Source: Terebella lapidaria (lineage: Eukaryota; Annelida; Polychaeta; Terebellida; Terebellidae). From it: a stretch of DNA of 64,000 nucleotides. A program made the position numbers and the translations under genes. The stretch spans positions 41,650,157 through 41,714,156 of the forward strand of contig OX424562.1 of assembly GCA_949152475.1 (NCBI GenBank). Direction: 5' to 3'. Each line of letters begins with the position of its first letter. The first letter of the stretch is position 1. The notes beneath the pieces were generated by a model. It did no database searches. It was not told where the DNA came from and saw nothing but the letters and a program-made list of their open reading frames with translations. Of this stretch, positions 30,490 through 40,424 are shown piece after piece.

Positions 30490-32337
30490 CTACCCACCAG
30501 TATCACGGCGCGAACTGCTCCCTGACGGCAGACGAGGTGGAATGGTATTTGGTACCAACGATCGTCCGAAGCTTGTTCCCCTGGCATCAACCGGGAGAAG
30601 ATCGAGATCATGTAAACTCCACTGGGGTGGCACGTAGAACCCATTCCTGAGGCGTTCATCCCGGATGGACCAATCTGGAATCCGGACGATCTGACGGGTC
30701 GGGACGAGACCAAACGGTGACTCTCTCTGCTCCATGGTCTCCACGTAGACGCCGGAGTCTCTCATCTCGGCTGGCCCCCACTGCTCCGGTCCCCAACGTA
30801 CTGCATAGTATCTGGCATGTTCCGGGACTGCAGGTGCAAAGACGGATGCACTCCGTCCTCCAATATTCACCGGGAAACAGTGGGACGGACACGGTTGAGT
30901 TGAAGGACCGCCAAACGGGTAGAAAGTGTATGGTGGACTCTGGGTTGGTGCTCGGTCTTGGCTCCTTCCGGACCGCTCACTGGAAGACTGTCGAGGCCTG
31001 GTTTCCACCGGAGACAGGATTCCGGGTGTAGCTCTGGCTTGATCTACCAGGATACTCCTCCGCGCTCTCTGCACGTCCGCATGGCTTCGGTCAGACGCGG
31101 AAGACTCCATTCCGTCATCCCTTGCCGCTGAACTGGTTCTGCTTCCGGCTACTGCTTGAATGGTTGCCGGTAAAGTTCTCTCCGTGGATCCTCGGGTCTC
31201 CGTCTCACTGACAGCTCTGCTCCGGGTTCCGCCTTCCGCTTTGGTCTCCGCTCTGCCTCCGGATCTGCCAATGGGTCTGCTGTCCGCTCGGCTATCTGCT
31301 CTGCTATCTGCTCTGCTATCGGCTCTGCTATCTGCTCTGCTATCGGCTCGGCCGCTGGATCTGCTTTCTGCTCCGCCTCCGGGCCGGACGATCACGCTGC
31401 TCACCGCTCTGCCACTGCTAGTCGTTCTCGGAGCTGGGCTTCGGAAACTGTCTTCCTCGTCGTCTCTGCTCTGCATTTCTGCAATGTCCGCCACTCCAAC
31501 TTCTGCCGCTACTCCGCTGGAACCTTCCTCCAACAACCGGAACTTGTAGTCATACACCGCCTTGCCTTTTCCCTTGACGCTGCCTCCTGAAGACTTGGGT
31601 GGGGAGTGTCGCTTCTCCTCTCGGCCACGTTCTCCGCCTCGGTCCTTGGCACGCTCCGGGCTCTCCTTCCTATATTCCCGGCGTTGATGACGGCCGGATT
31701 TCTCCGGCGAACGGCTGCGACTCAGCTTCTTTCCGCGGTCTCGATCTGCTCCGGTACCTCGAGATGGGTCCGGGCTGTTTTTCCGGGAGGTGTTCCGGGA
31801 GGAACTTCGGGTCACCGGCGGCTTAATCGGCTTCGGGTCCCCTGGTTCTTGTAACTCGTCTTCACTTGCCATAATTTTCAGCTCTGCTTCTTCTTCCGAA
31901 CTGCTCTCCGCCTCCGTGGACGAAACGTCGGCTGCTAGTGTGGCCACCGACTGGGTACCGGAACGGTACCGGGTCCGGGACGAAACCGAACCTCCCGACT
32001 CCGACTCCGTATGCGACAACTGGTCAAGCCGTGTTACCGGTTTCTTGCTTTTCCGCAGAGTCATCTTGGACCGGAGGCTTTTCTCCTCGAACTGCTCTCT
32101 GCCAACCCTTAGGCGAATCGGGTTCGCGTCCATTGCGTGTCGGGACTGCAGATGCTTCTGTGTCCCCTCTTTTCGTCTGCTCCAATGGTCACACTGCGGA
32201 CAGGCGAAGACGGTGACTTCACTCGTGTGCTGCTCCGTGACATGCCGGAGCAACGTGTGCTTGCTCTTGAACTCTAGGTTGCAGTCTCCACACCGGTGAG
32301 GGCGGGGCTTGCGGGGTGTTGTCTTTACTTTCGGCAT
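30490..32337 (-). CDS. ORF B of element 2 (C2H2 / SR-repeat protein)
   Basis: 615 codons, intact, the same protein as 22879-24771. Both C2H2 fingers are unchanged. The ADSR array is shorter, and there is an extra Ser-Glu before GGSVSS. Substitutions are spread along the disordered region, while the C-terminal aromatic domain is well kept. It is the only long frame of this element that has no stop or frameshift. Function unknown; a nucleic-acid-binding accessory protein is inferred from the fingers and SR-like region. Confidence 0.85.
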   Translation of the reverse strand: MPKVKTTPRKPRPHRCGDCNLEFKSKHTLLRHVTEQHTSEVTVFACPQCDHWSRRKEGTQKHLQSRHAMDANPIRLRVGREQFEEKSLRSKMTLRKSKKPVTRLDQLSHTESESGGSVSSRTRYRSGTQSVATLAADVSSTEAESSSEEEAELKIMASEDELQEPGDPKPIKPPVTRSSSRNTSRKNSPDPSRGTGADRDRGKKLSRSRSPEKSGRHQRREYRKESPERAKDRGGERGREEKRHSPPKSSGGSVKGKGKAVYDYKFRLLEEGSSGVAAEVGVADIAEMQSRDDEEDSFRSPAPRTTSSGRAVSSVIVRPGGGAESRSSGRADSRADSRADSRADSRADSRADSRPIGRSGGRAETKAEGGTRSRAVSETETRGSTERTLPATIQAVAGSRTSSAARDDGMESSASDRSHADVQRARRSILVDQARATPGILSPVETRPRQSSSERSGRSQDRAPTQSPPYTFYPFGGPSTQPCPSHCFPVNIGGRSASVFAPAVPEHARYYAVRWGPEQWGPAEMRDSGVYVETMEQRESPFGLVPTRQIVRIPDWSIRDERLRNGFYVPPQWSLHDLDLLPVDARGTSFGRSLVPNTIPPRLPSGSSSRRDTGG

Positions 32338-32415
32338 TCTGATTCTCTGCTTTGGGTCGATGTTGACTCAGCTACAGCAAAGTGCCTTCTGCATCCGGTA
32401 ACAGCTACCTGCCCC

Positions 32416-32466
32416 TTTTTATAGTCTCTGGAAGTCACGTGACTGGCTTATCTGCTTGATGATTGG
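32416..32466 (-). promoter_or_regulatory. Internal promoter B of element 2
   Basis: On the plus strand: TTTTTATA 32416-32423 (TATA box, one A different from element 1), CACGTG 32436-32441 and ATTGG 32462-32466. Same order and spacing as 22751-22801. Confidence 0.7.
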
Positions 32467-32895
32467 CTGCTCAGCAAACTGCAACTCCTCCTGGTGGTCT
32501 TCTTGGATAAATATTTTTTTTTTTTTCGTGTTGTTGTTGCTGCTAACTGCCACAGCTTTTTCTTTTCCGTCTCCGCCAAACTGCCAACCACCTCCGTCTA
32601 TTGCTACACTGCCAACCGCCTCCGTCTACTGCCACACCGCCTCCGCTTCCGTCCAGGATTCCTCATCTGCCGTCACATACTCCGACTCATCCGTCTCCGG
32701 CTCCTAAGTCTCTGCCGCTGAAATGGGAGATGGAGGCCGGTATTCCCTGGCACGGATTTCCGCCTCCCAATCCTCCGCCTGGTCTTCTTCGGCTGCCCGG
32801 AGACAGCCCTGCGGGTCCGGGGCCCATTCCGGTAAATCTAACTGCTCCGGTTGTCCGATGGCTGCTCCGGCATCCCAGTCAGGTTCAAACGGAAG

Positions 32896-33300
32896 CTAGT
32901 CCGCATAGGTCTCCGGAACTGGTTTCTCCCTAGGAGACTGTGTGCAGTATTTCCGGAACCGCTTCCGCCGAGACTGCGTTGCTGTTCCCCGCCAGGCCGA
33001 ATCGAAGGTTTCCACTCGGCTGAGGGTTGCCTCATCCTGAGGAGGACGGTACCCGGAAGGGTACTTCCAACCGTGCATCTCCCGGAGATGCCGCCTAAGG
33101 TCGTTCGCCCGGTTACCGTAGAAGGCACACAAACAGCAATGATACCTCTGGGGTGGGCACACATGCCGTCTCCTGTCCGTCTCACTCTCGAACATCCGGT
33201 CGCACCGCTTACACAGCCGGCTATACTCCAGTGGCTGAGGGCTTGCCCAATCTCTGCTCCGGCCGCGATCTTGTCTTCCAAGGAACGCCGAGTAGGCCAT
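32896..33300 (-). pseudogene. ORF A of element 2 (truncated at residue 134)
   Basis: Both zinc fingers are intact and identical in spacing to 21898-22563. A TAG replaces the Gln codon that follows ETYAD, removing the proline-rich and acidic C-terminal third. Further small indels follow downstream (32640-32880). The fingers could still be made as a short protein. Confidence 0.8.
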
Positions 33301-33546
33301 TTCGGAAAGCCGGGAAACTGAAGTTGTCTATCTACTACACCGCTTCTACTGCACCACTTCTGCTGCACCGCTTCTGCTGCACCGCTTCTCCGGACTGCTG
33401 GTCTTCCGGGAAACACTCGTTTTTCACTACAAAATCTGCCGCAGCCGGAAAATACTGGACTTGATTCGATTCCGCCAAACTTTAACAGCGATGTGCACAG
33501 CTCGAGGTCTGCTCTTCAACTGCTCTCAGAGCCCGATTTCAAGGCC

Positions 33547-33616
33547 CTTTTATACCCTTTCTGCTCACGTGACTTGAAAAGCTCCACGCTGATTGGCTGC
33601 CTCAGGAGTGACGTCA
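33547..33616 (-). promoter_or_regulatory. Internal promoter A of element 2
   Basis: CTTTTATA 33547-33554, CACGTG 33566-33571, ATTGG 33592-33596 and TGACGTCA 33609-33616 on the plus strand. All four sites of promoter A are conserved. Confidence 0.72.
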
Positions 33617-33903
33617 CAATTATGCAAAAACTCAACCGTTAACCGAGAGGTGTCCGTCTTCGGCTCAACCGGCTTCTCCGGGTTTTTCCGGCTCCCTTTC
33701 AACTGCTTCTCCGAGCGAAGTATCTGCAATTTTGAAGTATCTCTGCCATCAGGAGGGTTGAATAGAGTCTCAGCCAGTTGAATCTGCCTGCCAGACGTAC
33801 ATCTAGACTGCGAGTTGGGTGTTTCCGCCATCTGTACTGCTTCGTCAACTGCATATCTGCTCACTGGTATTACTGCTTTGTCGACACTGGAAACTGCATA
33901 CAT
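33565..33903 (-). other. Possible ORF X of element 2
   Basis: 112 codons from an ATG at 33903, the same frame as 21344-21643. It is Gln/Glu/Thr-rich without a domain I recognise. See the element 1 entry for the compensating indels. Coding status is uncertain. Confidence 0.3.
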
Positions 33904-34366
33904 TCTGTCCAGAAGGAGGCGCCTTCCTATCTGGGGTGATGTTTCTCCGTTTCTGTCAATCTGCAGTCGGTTTACTGTCTCTGCTAAGTGGAAACTCCGG
34001 TTGGATGACTACAGCCGGAAAACTTTTCCGTCTTAATTCTCCGAATACGGAAGACGTGTAGCTGCTTCTCTGGAGATACTAGACCGCTAACCCAGGTTCT
34101 TCTGGACCCCTGGCCGCTACCCTGGACTGGTTGACTATGCGCTCAACCCAGTCAGAACCTCTAGGATGTCTCTATCCGGTCTCTGCACCGCGTTCCGCTC
34201 TACTTCCTTTCTCCGCCCTGTTTCCGGAACCAGCACTTGCTCACTGTTCCAACTTCTTGCGGTCGCTCTCTGCCGGAACTCAACGTTTTACCAGGGTCTC
34301 AGCTATCTCCTTCTCCTGCTCTACAGCTCACCCCGTCTTCTCATATTTCTGCGTCCTCTTGCGGCT

Positions 34367-36480
34367 TTACTCCGAGTCCGTATCCGACTCAGAGACCGTC
34401 TGTTCCGACTCCGGAACACTACTCTGCTTCGGCCATCTCGGATGCTTGACACCATTATACGGTTTCAGCAAATCGAAGTGAACCACCTTCTGCCGAGTTT
34501 CACTCTCTGCAATCTCGTAGGTCACGTCGGTAAATCTGCTCAGCACTAGCTTTGGACCACTCCACTTCCTCTGCAACTTGGGTGCTTTGCCCTTCTTCCG
34601 TGTTTTGACCGCCATCCACACTCGGTCTCCTGGCTGGAACTGATTGTCGACCTTCCTCCGGTCGTACAGCTTCTTCTGCCGTTCCATCTCTCTGCCAGAT
34701 TTCGCTTGAACCGCCTTGTATACTGCTTCTAGTCGCTCCTGGAGCTGACTGCCATACTCTGTTACTTCTGCTGTCGATTCGCCCGGAGGCCTGCCAATCA
34801 GTAACTCTACCGGAGTGTTGACTTCTCTGCCTAGCATCAGCAAATTGGGACTCTGCCCGGTTGTCTCCTGTGGGGTACTCCGGTAAGCTGCCATCGCCAA
34901 CGGAACTAGCTGATCCCAGTTGGTCTGCCGCTCGCTTACGTACAGGCTCAGGATCTGCTGCAGCGTCCGGTTGAATTGCTCAATGAAACCGTCCGACTGA
35001 GGTCGGAAAGCGGTTGTCCGTGTCTTGTGAATCCCCAGGATTCTGCAAACATTTCTCAGCAAGTCGGACTCGAAATTTCTGCCTTGATCGGTGTGGATCT
35101 CCATCGGGATGCCGTACCGCGCTGCAAACTGGTTGACGAATATGTCCGCAACCGTCACCACTTCCTGATTCGGCATCGGGTAGGCCTCTACTCACTTGGT
35201 GAAGTAATCACCGATTACTAAGATGTACCGGTTTCCCCGGGTGGATTTAGGTAATGGACCCATCACGTCCATAGCCACCCTCTCCATGGGCGCTCCAACC
35301 CGGTATTTCTGCATCGGAGATCGTTTCAAGTTCTGCATACTTCTTGACGCACATTCGTCACAGCTCAGTACCCACTGCTTTATGTCCCGCATCATAGCCG
35401 GCCAGAAATACCGCCTCCGAATGCTAGCCGCCATCCTTCTGCTTCCGAGGTGTCCTCCCGTCCGGCTCTGATGGGCCAGATGGAAAATCTCCTGTCTCAG
35501 CTCCTTTGGGGTTATTAACTGCATTCGGCTGGTTCCTTCTGCCGTTTTCCATTTCCGGTAGACTACTCCGTCGACTTTCAGCAAGGTCTTCCGCATCCCG
35601 TACAGCACTTTCTCCTCGCTGCTCATGCTGGAAAAGTCTGCACTGCCAGCTGTACCGCTCCCGTCGATCAGCGACGTCACCAGTGGGTACCAAGGTTCTG
35701 CTTGCTGCATTCTCCGCAAATCATCTGGTCGATATTTCTGCCCCAGCACAGTATCCTGGTCCGCATTTTCCGCCAGCCTAATCTGCTCTGCAACCGCATC
35801 CGCTTTTCCTGGAACTGCCTTCTCCGTCACCGCAACCGCAACCGGCTTCCAGGACGCTGCTTTCTCCGTCACCGCAACCGCAACCGGCTTCCGGGACGCT
35901 GCTTTCTCCGTCACCGCAACCGGCTTCCGGGATGCTGCTTTCTCCGTCACCGCAACCGCAACCGGCTTCCGGGACGCTGCTTTCTCAGTCACCGCAACCG
36001 CAACCGGCTTCCGGGATGCTGCTTTCTCCGTCACCGCAACCGCAACCGGCTTCTGGGACGCTGCTTTCTCCGCTACTGTAACCGCCTTCCTTGGGACTGC
36101 TTCCTCCGTCAGTTCCGCTTCTCCGCCCGATATCCGTGACCGCTTCCGGCGTCCCCCTTCCTTGGTTTGGGCTGAGGAGTTTCTTCACTTCGTGTCTGCC
36201 GGATCCTTTCTCCGTAGTTCCAGGCGTCTATCTTGGCCTGTTTCCAGTCGATTTTTCCGCATTGGCTGCACGGGGATCTGGACAAGGCATCCGCGTTATT
36301 ATGGATTCGCCCCGGACGATGTTCGATGTCGAAATGAAACTCATTCAGGAGCTCAATCCACCGGGCTACCTGCCCCTGGGGCTCCTTGAAATTCATCAGC
36401 CAGGTAAGACTGCCATGATCCGTGCGAAGGAGGAAGTGTCGTCCAAGCAAGTACTGCTTATTCTTCTGTACCGCAAACAC
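34367..36480 (-). pseudogene. pol of element 2: RNase H end, repeat linker, integrase
   Basis: RNase H C-terminal part (RTDHGSLTWL, HNNADALSRS; 36480-36109), a linker of tandem 14-residue TEKAASRKPVAVAV units, then integrase with HHCC (35463-35341), the first and second catalytic Asp, and the S-D-G-x-I-E block before FNRTL that element 1 has lost. A TGA replaces a Trp codon at about 35195 in the core, and a frameshift lies between RNase H and the linker. The C-terminal tail lacks about 17 residues relative to element 1 (34430-34450). Confidence 0.85.
35819..36090 (-). repeat. Coding minisatellite in the pol linker (about 42 bp x 6-7)
   Basis: Units of 36-42 bp encode TEKAASRKPVAVAV with small variants (one unit lacks two residues, one has Trp or Gln for Arg). 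Element 1 has only about one and a half units at the same place (about 19310-19358) and lost its frame there. The array is in the RNase H-integrase linker. Confidence 0.85.
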
Positions 36481-37640
36481 AGTATCTCCGTTCTTCTTTG
36501 GTTAGGCTGCTATGGTATCGTCTATTCTCGGCAACGGATAAGCATCTTTCTCCGTGACTGCATTTAACCGCCGGTAATCGACACAGAACCGGGTGGTCCC
36601 ATCCTTCTTCTTCACCAGAACAATCGGAGAAGCCCAAGGACTGCTACTTTCTTCAATGACGTTCTTGTCTCTCATCTCCTGAATTAGACTGCTCACCAGC
36701 TCTCTCTTGTCCGGCGGAATTCGTCTGGTCGGCTGCTTAATCGGCCGATGACTGCCCGTGTTTATCTGATGTTGTACCTCATTGGTCTGCCCCAGTTCTC
36801 CGTCATCATTACTGAAGGTCGGCTTATTCCGAAATAGGAGGTTGGTTACTCTCTCGCGGAAATGACTCGGCACTGCATCCTGGGTCTGCTCTGCTAACTG
36901 CCGCAGCTTCTCGTACCCGCTCCAATTCCGCCCGGCCTCCGACTCCGTGGAAATCTGCACCTTCCTGCTCCGCTCCGCCAATGGAACAACACTGCAACCG
37001 GCTGCTAAGGTGGTCATCGTCGCCAACTGCGCTCCTTTCTTGACGATTACCGGCTTCGCCATCACATTGATCACTCGAACCGGGACTGTTCCTTGCTTTA
37101 TCCGGGATAAAGTTCTCCCGATTAGCCAAGGTCTTTTCTCAGTAGGCTCCTGTGGCATTTCTAGTACTCCTTCTGCTTCACGGACACTCTCTGCTTGTCC
37201 TATTATCAGCTGTTCCGTTTCCGACGGAATTTGGTAATCTGCTACAGCGTTGATCGGAAACGGCTCCCTGGTCTGCTCGAACATGGTGAGGAACACCTCT
37301 TGGCTGCCCATCTGCATGGTCATTCGGTCGAAATTTATGCCGGATATCCGGGAACGGATGAAATCCATTCCCAGTATTCCTTCGTCTTCAGTCTGCAATC
37401 TCGAACGTCACGGTCTCAGCTACTCCTGCGATGTTGAGTGGGAGTTCTTTCCGGCCATGCATCCGTATGTTACTTCCGTCAACCATTGAAAGACGAATCG
37501 GCGACCGCTTCAGCTTCATTCTGGGTTTCCGGATCCGTTCCCAGGTTTGTAGGTTGAGCATTGTGACAGTGCTGCCGGTGTCGATTATCAGCGTTACTGG
37601 TTCTCAGCATACTCTGGCTGTCACACACATGCCCACCTCG
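36481..37640 (-). pseudogene. pol of element 2: protease and RT N-terminal part (RT core deleted)
   Basis: The protease region (37640-37400) has a TGA and frame changes. From 37398 the frame is open through ILGMDFI, the linker, and RT to [11 protein letters not shown], then ends at 36502. Beyond it the sequence jumps to the RNase H block (LTKEERR), losing about 740 bp that include YLDD. The joint lies at GCAGCCT, present at both parental sites in element 1 (about 18124 and 18870). A second small deletion follows at TGTGT. An expanded C run near 37678 also puts the start of pol out of frame. Confidence 0.87.
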
Positions 37641-37730
37641 CCCCTGGGACCGGGTCCGTGAACCACCTGCCGGTTATGGGGGGGTGTCCTCTCTTCTGAG
37701 TCCCGGATTTCCCCTTTTCCGCGACCCGCT

Positions 37731-39005
37731 CTAGTTTTCCGGCTGCTGCTGCTGCTGTCGTGGCTGCTGCAGTTGTTGCTGCTGCTGCGGCTGCTGCTGC
37801 TGCTGTTGTCGCGGCGACTGCTGCTGTTGTGGTTGACGCCGTTGCTGCTGCTGCTTCGGCTGCCTGCAGTCTCGGGCAAAATGACCTTTCCGGCCACAGT
37901 TGAAGCATTCTAAATCCGCTCGGGAACTGCGCTGCTGCTGCCGGCTAACCGCTTCCTTGACGTGAGTCATCAGATCCGCCAACTGCTGCTGAGTCTGCTC
38001 GGCTTGCTTCCGCAATTCGTTCACCTGCTGGCTCCACTCCGGCTCCGTATTCAGCTGCCTCGTCCGGTGTCGCTCCGCTGGTCTACTGTTGTCCGTCCTC
38101 ATAATACTCTCACACTCGGTAGCAAAAGCCAGAGCCTGCGACAGCGTTTCTGGGTGGCTTTTCAATACCGACAACCGCATATCTCGGTTAGTCAGACTGT
38201 TGCAGAAATGCATCTTCATGAGCACTTCTGTTGTTGCCGGGTCCGCTTTTGGGTAGGCTAGCCGCGTCTTGCTCCATATGTCTCTGGCCAGCTCGGACAG
38301 CTCCTCCTCCGGCTGCAATTTCCGTGTCTGCAACTCCGCCTGAAAAACAAATGTTTTCTCCCCCAGACAAAACTGCTGTTTTAATGCCGCCACAACCGTA
38401 TCAAAGCTGCGTCTCTGCTCCGCGGACAGATCCAGTAGTATGCTGCGGGCGTTACCCCTAAAACTGACACATAAGTTCAGTGCCTTTTCCTCTGCTGTCC
38501 AACGGTAGTACCGAGCGTATTCAAGGAGGTGAGCCTCATACTCCGGCCACGGATCAGTTCCGTCGTATGTCATTAATCTGGCCACTCCTGCCCTTGGTGC
38601 TGGTTGTTGTACTGCTTCTGCCTGCTGCTGCTTTCCGGTTACTGCCAGGTGCTGCTGAAACACCTCCATTTGGGTCGCCAATAATCTGGTCAGGTTGTCG
38701 ACTAAATTTTCTCCGCCTTCCGGTTCCGCATCCGGTTCCCGATCGCCAGCCTGGTCCGGAAAGTTAATTTCCGCCTCTGCTAACCGCTCTGCAGGCTGTA
38801 CTCCTTGAGGAACCCGAAGGGGCTCTTCTGCAACTGCTTTCTGCATTTCCGGCTGCATCAGCTTTCGCTCGGCAGGACGAACTGCTTCCTTTTCCGCAAC
38901 CAGCATCTGCAACGGCTCAGCTCCTACTGCTCCTACAGGCTGCTCCGTGTTCGACACGGCTGTCTTCAGCTGCTGTTCCGCCAATTTGCCCCGTCTAGTA
39001 GTCAT
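37731..39005 (-). CDS. gag of element 2, full length
   Basis: About 424 codons from the ATG at 39005 (MTTRRGKLAEQQ); an upstream Met at 39056 lies in the LTR end and is not the likely start. Regions: a variable N-terminal third; a capsid-like part with YDGTDPWPEYEAHLLEYARYY and QQFCLGEKTFVFQAEL, typical of gypsy Gag (retrotransposon gag domain); a Gln-rich linker; a CCHC knuckle (37866-37907); and a polyGln tail. It assembles particles and packages RNA in related elements. The frame is intact, unlike element 1. The -1 frame (37908-37621) is open across the polyGln region, where Gag-Pol frameshifting is expected. Confidence 0.85.
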   Translation of the reverse strand: MTTRRGKLAEQQLKTAVSNTEQPVGAVGAEPLQMLVAEKEAVRPAERKLMQPEMQKAVAEEPLRVPQGVQPAERLAEAEINFPDQAGDREPDAEPEGGENLVDNLTRLLATQMEVFQQHLAVTGKQQQAEAVQQPAPRAGVARLMTYDGTDPWPEYEAHLLEYARYYRWTAEEKALNLCVSFRGNARSILLDLSAEQRRSFDTVVAALKQQFCLGEKTFVFQAELQTRKLQPEEELSELARDIWSKTRLAYPKADPATTEVLMKMHFCNSLTNRDMRLSVLKSHPETLSQALAFATECESIMRTDNSRPAERHRTRQLNTEPEWSQQVNELRKQAEQTQQQLADLMTHVKEAVSRQQQRSSRADLECFNCGRKGHFARDCRQPKQQQQRRQPQQQQSPRQQQQQQPQQQQQLQQPRQQQQQPEN

Positions 39006-39015
39006 ACTGCAGATG

Positions 39016-39033
39016 ATCCCACCGCTGCCACCA
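39016..39033 (-). other. Primer binding site, tRNA-Leu type
   Basis: TGGTGGCAGCGGTGGGAT on the minus strand begins six bases after the 5' LTR. It is complementary to the 3' end of animal tRNA-Leu (AAG/TAG type, ...ATCCCACCGCTGCCA plus CCA) from my knowledge of those tRNAs. Element 1 has lost this site. Confidence 0.8.
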
Positions 39034-39039
39034 AAAAGT

Positions 39040-40424
39040 TGTAACGGGTTCTTCACCCTTCTGTGACGTCTTGATGAACCGGTTTTCTTGGGAGGTGGGT
39101 GAGTTGTTATTTAACCGGAGCTGAAACGGTGAAACTCCGGAAAACTGCTACTGCTGTACGGTTGAACTCCGGCTAGAAGTCTCTGAAGGTTGGTAGCGTG
39201 GTCTGGAATGGACCTCTTAACCGTTGTCCGACTGCCAATCTGCAACTGCACCTGTAAAGTAAGAATCTGGAGGCGTTTCCGTCTCCGGGTACTGCAACTG
39301 CTCCGTCGGGATACCGCTTTACTGCAACAGCTCCGTCGTTTTCCGCCTTACTGCAACTGCGACTGCACCTGGAATAGAGAATCCGGGAACGTTGCCGTTT
39401 CCGAATACTGCAACCGCTCTGCCAGGTTCCGCCTCACTGCAAACTGTTCCGGTTGGCTCTGCCTCACCGCAACCTGCGACTGCACCTGAAATGGAGAATC
39501 TCGGAAGTGCTCTCACTTCCGGTTACCGCAACCGCTCCGTCAGGTACTGCCTCTGTCACTCCGTCGTCCGGTACCGCCTCTACAACTGCTTCGTCGTTCC
39601 CGTCTCTGCAACTGCTCCGTCCGGTACCGCCTCCGTAGTTGCTCCGTTGAATTCCACCTCCGTCTCCGTCTCCTTCCTTGGTGATCTGGGTTCTTGGATC
39701 ACCCTAAGACGTCGTTACAACTTGGTCTTAACCGACTGTGGTCTTATCTCCCTTTACTCTGTATTACTTTCTTTTCCGGTGAACTAACTTTATTATAAAT
39801 TCCAGTTCCCTAACAAACACGGAAAAACAACTCGGTTGAAGTTTTCATGTTTATTTTCCAAGTGCCCAGTCGGAAGACATAAACTGCGATCATCTGGATG
39901 ACTCTATCCGGAACAAGGGAGTACTCTGCTATGGGAGAAGGGGTCTGCACAGGTCGACGTCAGGACACCAACTCCGCCGTCCGCTGTGAAGCGGGGGCTT
40001 TTATAGACCTGAGACCCACGTCACGTGACCAATCTATTGTGACGTCATAGTCCGCCAAAACACTGATATTTTCCGGATTTCTAAAAACACTCTAGAACCA
40101 ATCAGTGGCTGACACGTCACCTTTTAAACCGAAAACGAGGCTGATCACATGACCTTCCGGAAATAACGTCATTACGTTTTTGTACTCCATTGTTCCGTCT
40201 CCGTCTCCGGTTCCGTCTCCGGTTCCGGCTCCGTCTCCGGCTTTACCAACATCACAAATATACCAAGTTCCGAGACGGAAAACCTTTTAAATATTACCAA
40301 TACAGAACCGAATGAACCTTTAAACACATATACATTTTAATAAACGGTTATTTAACCATAATATCACAAAACACTAACAGAATTACCTAGGGGAAACTTC
40401 TGGGTACGCCCCAAAACCGTTACA
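39040..40424 (-). repeat. 5' LTR of element 2
   Basis: 1385 bp with CCGTTACA/TGTAACGG ends. The promoter block is CTTTTATA 39998-40005, CACGTG 40022-40027, TGACGTCA 40040-40047. It contains the same degenerate GTTGCAG repeats (39290-39660) and several small differences from the element 1 LTRs. Confidence 0.9.

Larger units (their letters stand above)
30262..40424 (-). mobile_element. LTR element 2 (same family, minus strand, 3' LTR missing)
   Basis: Runs from the 5' LTR (40424-39040) through PBS, gag, pol, ORF X, A and B and stops at about 30262, without PPT or 3' LTR. Compared with element 1 it has a complete gag and PBS but lacks the RT core. The flank beyond 40424 equals 4429 onward, so the insertion lies in one copy of a duplicated region. 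Confidence 0.9.

Noticed and set aside
37604..37908. Ser-rich and Ala-rich ORFs over the gag end
   Set aside because: Alternative frames of the CAG repeat. The Ala frame is the expected -1 pol overlap, not a separate gene.
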